DNA of 7,579 nucleotides from the NCBI GenBank assembly GCA_003663585.1, contig QMTU01000026.1, forward strand, positions 1 through 7,579, read 5' to 3'. The DNA is from Thermoplasmata archaeon. GTDB lineage: Archaea > Thermoplasmatota > B47-G6. Both the position numbers and the translations under genes were made by a program. Within the stretch, counting starts at the first letter, position 1; every line of letters starts with the position of its first letter. Below, piece after piece: positions 4,698 to 7,579 of this stretch. The notes beneath the pieces were generated by a model. The model was not told the origin of the DNA. It saw only the letters and a program-made list of their open reading frames with translations, and did not search any database.

Positions 4698-7391
4698 TTA
4701 GTTCTCCTTTGACTTTTTAAGGCCAAGCTTTATTGCAGCCTGAGCTGCAGCGAGCCTTGCTATGGGCACCCTATATGGAGACGCTGATACGTAATCTACT
4801 CCAACGCTGGTAAAGAACTCTATGCTCTCGGGATCTCCTCCGTGTTCTCCACATACACCAATCTCTAGATCTGGCCTAGTCTTTCTTCCTAGCTCTATGG
4901 CCTGCTTAATGAGTCTACCAAGTCCCTCTTTGTCTATTGTCTTAAATGGATCCACTGGAAGTATCTTCTTCTTAACGTAGACTCCAAGGAAGCTCTTCTG
5001 TGCGTCATCTCTGCTTATTCCTAGCGTAGTCTGGGTGAGATCATTCGTACCAAATGAGAAGAACTCTGCAACTTCCGCTATTTGATCCGCTAGCAGTGCT
5101 GCTCTAGGCATTTCAATCATCGTTCCATACATATAGCTTATCTTGACTCCATATTCCTTCTCGATTTCCTCACGAACTTTCTCAGATGTCTCCTTTATGG
5201 CCATAAGCTCTCTTTTGTCTATAGTACCTGGTATCATTATCTCAAGCTTCGGGTTATAGCCTTCCTTAAGGAGCTCTGCAACTGCCATGAACATCGCCCT
5301 TATCTGCGCCTCGTAGATCTCTGGGAACACTATCCCCAGCCTACAGACACGCAAACCAAGCATTGGGTTTGCCTCGCGAAGCTCCTCAAGCCTTCTCAGA
5401 AGTTTTCTTCTCTCCTCGAGGTCATCAAGAATCCTCGCAGCTTCAGTGGTGTCTTTAGCATCCCGAAGCTTGTACATAAGGTCATAGATCTCCTTGATAA
5501 GCTGCTCATATCTTGGAAGGAACTCATGAAGTGGTGGATCCAGCAGCCTTATTATCACAGGCTTTCCATCCATAACCTTTAGAAGCTCCTTGAAGTCCTC
5601 CTTCTGTAGCGGTATTAGTTTCTCTAAGGCCTTCTTGCGCTCCTCAGGAGTTCTTGCAAGAACCATCTCACGTACTATCTTAACGCGCTCTGGTCCAAGG
5701 AACATATGCTCTGTTCTAGCAAGTCCTATACCCTCAGCTCCATACTCAAGTGCCCTCTTGGCATCCTCTGGAGTGTCAGCATTAGCTCTTACTCCAATGA
5801 CCCTTATCTCATCCGCCCATGAGAGCAGCTCATAGACCTCTCCGGAGATCTTAGGCTCTATTAGAGGAACCTTGCCGAGAAATACCTCTCCAGTACCTCC
5901 ATCTATGGTTATTACATCGCCTTTCTTTACTACGATGTCTCCTACACGGAACTCCTCCTTTTCTAGGTCTATTTCTATTGCCTCACAGCCAACGACTGCT
6001 GGTATTCCTGCACCACGTGCAACAACAGCAGCATGGCTAGTCATTCCTCCACGGCTCGTAAGTATTCCCTTAGATGCATACATTCCATGAACATCCTCTG
6101 GTGTCGTCTCTGGCCTAACAAGTATTACTGACTCTCCCTTTGCTCCAAGCTCTGCAGCCTCGTCGGGACTAAATACTACCTTACCCACAGCAGCTCCTGG
6201 TGATGCAGGGAGGCCTCTTGCTATGAGTTTCTTGGGGGCGTTGGGATCTACTTGCTTATGAAGTAGCTTCTCGAGCTGTTCTGGGGTCACGCGCATTATG
6301 GCTTCTTCCTTTGATATTAGTCCCTCCTTTACCATGTCCACAGCGATCTTAACGGCTGCTTTTGGAGTCCTCTTCCCAGTTCTAGTCTGTAGTAGGTACA
6401 GCTTTCCGCGTTCTACAGTGAACTCTATATCCTGCATATCCTTGAAGTGCTTCTCTAAAAGCTCTGCCACCTTCACAAGCTGTTCATATATCTCTGGGAA
6501 CTCTTCTTTCATCTCCTCTATCTTCTTTGGTGTTCTTATTCCTGCAACAACGTCCTCACCCTGCGCATTTGGTAGATACTCTCCATATAGTTTCTTTTCT
6601 CCTGTGCTTGGGTTTCTAGTAAAGGCCACTCCAGTGCCTGAATCCCAGCCCATATTTCCGAAGACCATAGTCTGAATGTTTACCGCCGTACCGAGATCAT
6701 CAGGTATGTTGTTATATCTTCTATAGACTATGGCTCTTGGGTTATTCCAGGACTCAAATACTGCTCTTATTGCCATGTAGAGCTGTTCCCAGGGATCTTG
6801 TGGGAAGTCTCTACCTGTATGCTTCTTTACAAGTTCCTTATATTCCTCAACGATCTTCTTCAGTGCCTCAACGCTTAGCTCTGCGTCGTACTTTACTCCT
6901 TCAATCTTCTTGTACTTCTCAAGGATCTTCTCAAACTCCTCTCTCGGAACCTTAAGGACAATGTCCGAAAACATCTGTATAAAACGTCTATAGCTGTCAT
7001 ATGCAAACCTTGGGTTGCTCGTAAGCCTTGCGAGCCCCTCTACAGTCTGATCATTGAGTCCCAAGTTTAGAATTGTGTCCATCATTCCAGGCATTGATAT
7101 TGGGGCACCAGATCTTACAGATACTAAAAGAGGATTGTTTGGATCGCCGAATTTCTTTCCAGTCTTTTCCTCTAACCTCTTCATGTACTCTCTAACCTGT
7201 TCTTCTAGACCCTCTGGAAACTGACGTCCCTTGGCATAGTACTCCTTACAAGCCTCTGTCGTTATTGTAAAGCCAGGAGGTACCGGAAGACCTATTCTAG
7301 CCATCTCTGCAAGTCCTGCACCCTTACCTCCTAAGAGGTTCCTCATCTGAGCATTTCCCTCTTCAAACATGTATATCCATTTCTTTGTCAT
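4698..7391 (-). CDS. ppdK: Pyruvate, phosphate dikinase
   Basis: Interconverts pyruvate + ATP + Pi and phosphoenolpyruvate + AMP + PPi in the cytoplasm; in archaea it can serve gluconeogenesis or glycolytic ATP formation. At 897 residues it has the full family length and all three domains. N-terminal nucleotide-binding part about 1-345: GGKGAGLAEM (21-30), RSGAPISMPGMMDT (93-106), GTGVAFTRNP (252-261), LLQTRTGKRTP (333-343). Central phosphohistidine domain about 390-510: GGMTSHAAVVARG (448-460) with catalytic His453 and the Thr451 that is the regulatory site in plant enzymes. C-terminal PEP/pyruvate barrel about 520-897: GIGLARTEHMF (554-564), FGTNDLTQTTLG (780-791), catalytic Cys847 in GVCGEHGGDP (845-854). 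The 252-261 motif and Cys847 favour PPDK over PEP synthase. ATG 7391 follows a perfect AGGTGAT. It appears to be a single-gene unit: terminator behind, own promoter ahead. No regulatory kinase gene is visible. Confidence 0.97.
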   Translation of the reverse strand: MTKKWIYMFEEGNAQMRNLLGGKGAGLAEMARIGLPVPPGFTITTEACKEYYAKGRQFPEGLEEQVREYMKRLEEKTGKKFGDPNNPLLVSVRSGAPISMPGMMDTILNLGLNDQTVEGLARLTSNPRFAYDSYRRFIQMFSDIVLKVPREEFEKILEKYKKIEGVKYDAELSVEALKKIVEEYKELVKKHTGRDFPQDPWEQLYMAIRAVFESWNNPRAIVYRRYNNIPDDLGTAVNIQTMVFGNMGWDSGTGVAFTRNPSTGEKKLYGEYLPNAQGEDVVAGIRTPKKIEEMKEEFPEIYEQLVKVAELLEKHFKDMQDIEFTVERGKLYLLQTRTGKRTPKAAVKIAVDMVKEGLISKEEAIMRVTPEQLEKLLHKQVDPNAPKKLIARGLPASPGAAVGKVVFSPDEAAELGAKGESVILVRPETTPEDVHGMYASKGILTSRGGMTSHAAVVARGAGIPAVVGCEAIEIDLEKEEFRVGDIVVKKGDVITIDGGTGEVFLGKVPLIEPKISGEVYELLSWADEIRVIGVRANADTPEDAKRALEYGAEGIGLARTEHMFLGPERVKIVREMVLARTPEERKKALEKLIPLQKEDFKELLKVMDGKPVIIRLLDPPLHEFLPRYEQLIKEIYDLMYKLRDAKDTTEAARILDDLEERRKLLRRLEELREANPMLGLRVCRLGIVFPEIYEAQIRAMFMAVAELLKEGYNPKLEIMIPGTIDKRELMAIKETSEKVREEIEKEYGVKISYMYGTMIEMPRAALLADQIAEVAEFFSFGTNDLTQTTLGISRDDAQKSFLGVYVKKKILPVDPFKTIDKEGLGRLIKQAIELGRKTRPDLEIGVCGEHGGDPESIEFFTSVGVDYVSASPYRVPIARLAAAQAAIKLGLKKSKEN

Positions 7392-7394
7392 CGA

Positions 7395-7401
7395 ATCACC
7401 T
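7395..7401 (-). promoter_or_regulatory. Shine-Dalgarno for ppdK (AGGTGAT)
   Basis: A perfect 7-nt match to the archaeal 16S tail complement, 3 nt before ATG 7391. It fixes the ppdK start; no in-frame upstream start is better placed. Confidence 0.75.
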
Positions 7402-7411
7402 AGTCTAAAAG

Positions 7412-7426
7412 AACACTTTGAGTGTT
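7412..7426 (-). repeat. Perfect 15-bp palindrome AACACT-CAA-AGTGTT upstream of ppdK
   Basis: Two 6-bp arms pair exactly around a 3-nt centre. The palindrome sits between the TATA-like box (7428-7435) and the predicted transcription start near 7406, a position where a bound regulator would block the polymerase. If transcription starts further upstream, it would instead be a leader hairpin. Confidence 0.6.
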
Positions 7427-7427
7427 A

Positions 7428-7435
7428 TACTTATA
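7428..7435 (-). promoter_or_regulatory. TATA-like box, candidate ppdK promoter
   Basis: TATAAGTA on the minus strand implies a start near 7406 and a leader of about 15 nt that still contains the Shine-Dalgarno. A second candidate, TTAAAAAG at 7472-7479, would give a leader of about 60 nt carrying the palindrome. Either or both may be used. Confidence 0.45.
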
Positions 7436-7510
7436 TTGACACACGTACAATTACCAAAAACTAGGGACACTCTTTTTAAGGTTACTAATTTATTACATTT
7501 AAAATTGAAA

Positions 7511-7579
7511 TCACGGAGGCTTATGTTTTAGGATACTCCCATTTCTATGCTTCTTCACTAAGTATTTAACCTCTAGGAA
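7511..7579 (-). CDS. Possible C-terminal end of an unknown gene, cut by the window edge
   Basis: From the right edge one minus-strand frame is open for 22 codons to a TGA (7513-7511). The other two minus frames hit stops within the first few codons. The residues (FLEVKYLVKKHRNGSI and on) are Lys-rich and protein-like for a thermophile. The piece is too short to assign a family. Its stop is 119 nt before ppdK, which would make it a separate gene on the same strand. The open frame could also be chance. Confidence 0.3.
   Translation of the reverse strand, partial: FLEVKYLVKKHRNGSILKHKPP

Noticed and set aside
2235..6955. Several plus-strand open frames opposite tmcA and ppdK (for example 3108-3494, 6298-6675)
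   Set aside because: All are shadows of the minus-strand genes: Ser/Leu-rich translations without domains, fully inside confident coding regions.
7515..7531. GGAGG followed by ATG on the plus strand near the right edge
   Set aside because: The frame stops after two codons (ATG TTT TAG), so no gene starts here.
7489..7569. Short plus-strand frame with protein-like residues
   Set aside because: It has no usual start codon, ends after 26 codons, and is the complement of the minus-strand frame open to the edge.
1..7579. CRISPR arrays, insertion sequences, tRNA or rRNA genes
   Set aside because: No regularly spaced repeats of the right length, no transposase-like frame, and no tRNA- or rRNA-like segment was found; the DNA is almost fully occupied by housekeeping-type genes.

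Overview
The window looks like a piece of an archaeal, probably thermophilic Thermoproteota (crenarchaeal-type) chromosome. The signs are a long archaeal-type TmcA with a helicase module, a ferredoxin-dependent 2-ketoacid oxidoreductase subunit (IorA), GGTGAT-type Shine-Dalgarno sites, AT-rich TATA-like elements, T-rich stretches after stop codons, heavy use of AGG/AGA and ATA codons, and Lys/Glu/Ile-rich proteins. The genus cannot be read from the sequence. Overall GC is moderate, by eye roughly 40-45%.

All confident genes lie on the minus strand, so transcription runs from high to low coordinates. From right to left they are: a possible 22-codon tail of an unknown gene at the right edge (7511-7579, weak); ppdK, pyruvate phosphate dikinase (4698-7391), behind a short promoter region containing a perfect 15-bp palindrome; a T-rich terminator and a roughly 250-bp intergenic region rich in inverted and direct repeats (4448-4697); tmcA, RNA cytidine acetyltransferase (2192-4435, or from 4447); a 103-residue ASCH-domain protein (1900-2211) whose start overlaps the tmcA stop; an 82-bp gap with a TATA-like box and an imperfect 30-bp inverted repeat; and iorA, indolepyruvate ferredoxin oxidoreductase alpha subunit (1817 to the left edge, 3' end missing). 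No convincing gene lies on the plus strand. I translated the iorA reading frame codon by codon from 1817 to the edge and found no frameshift.

The genes fall into two themes. ppdK (pyruvate/PEP interconversion) and iorA (aryl-pyruvate oxidation to aryl-acetyl-CoA with reduced ferredoxin) belong to central carbon and amino-acid fermentation metabolism, and each has its own apparent promoter with a nearby palindrome. Between them sits a compact translationally coupled pair: tmcA writes N4-acetylcytidine (ac4C) into RNA, and the ASCH protein matches the length and GxKxxTxR signature of E. coli YqfB, an ASCH-domain enzyme that hydrolyses N4-acetylcytidine. A writer and a putative ac4C hydrolase in one overlapping transcription unit is the most interesting point in the window. 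It is an inference from motif and context, not proof.
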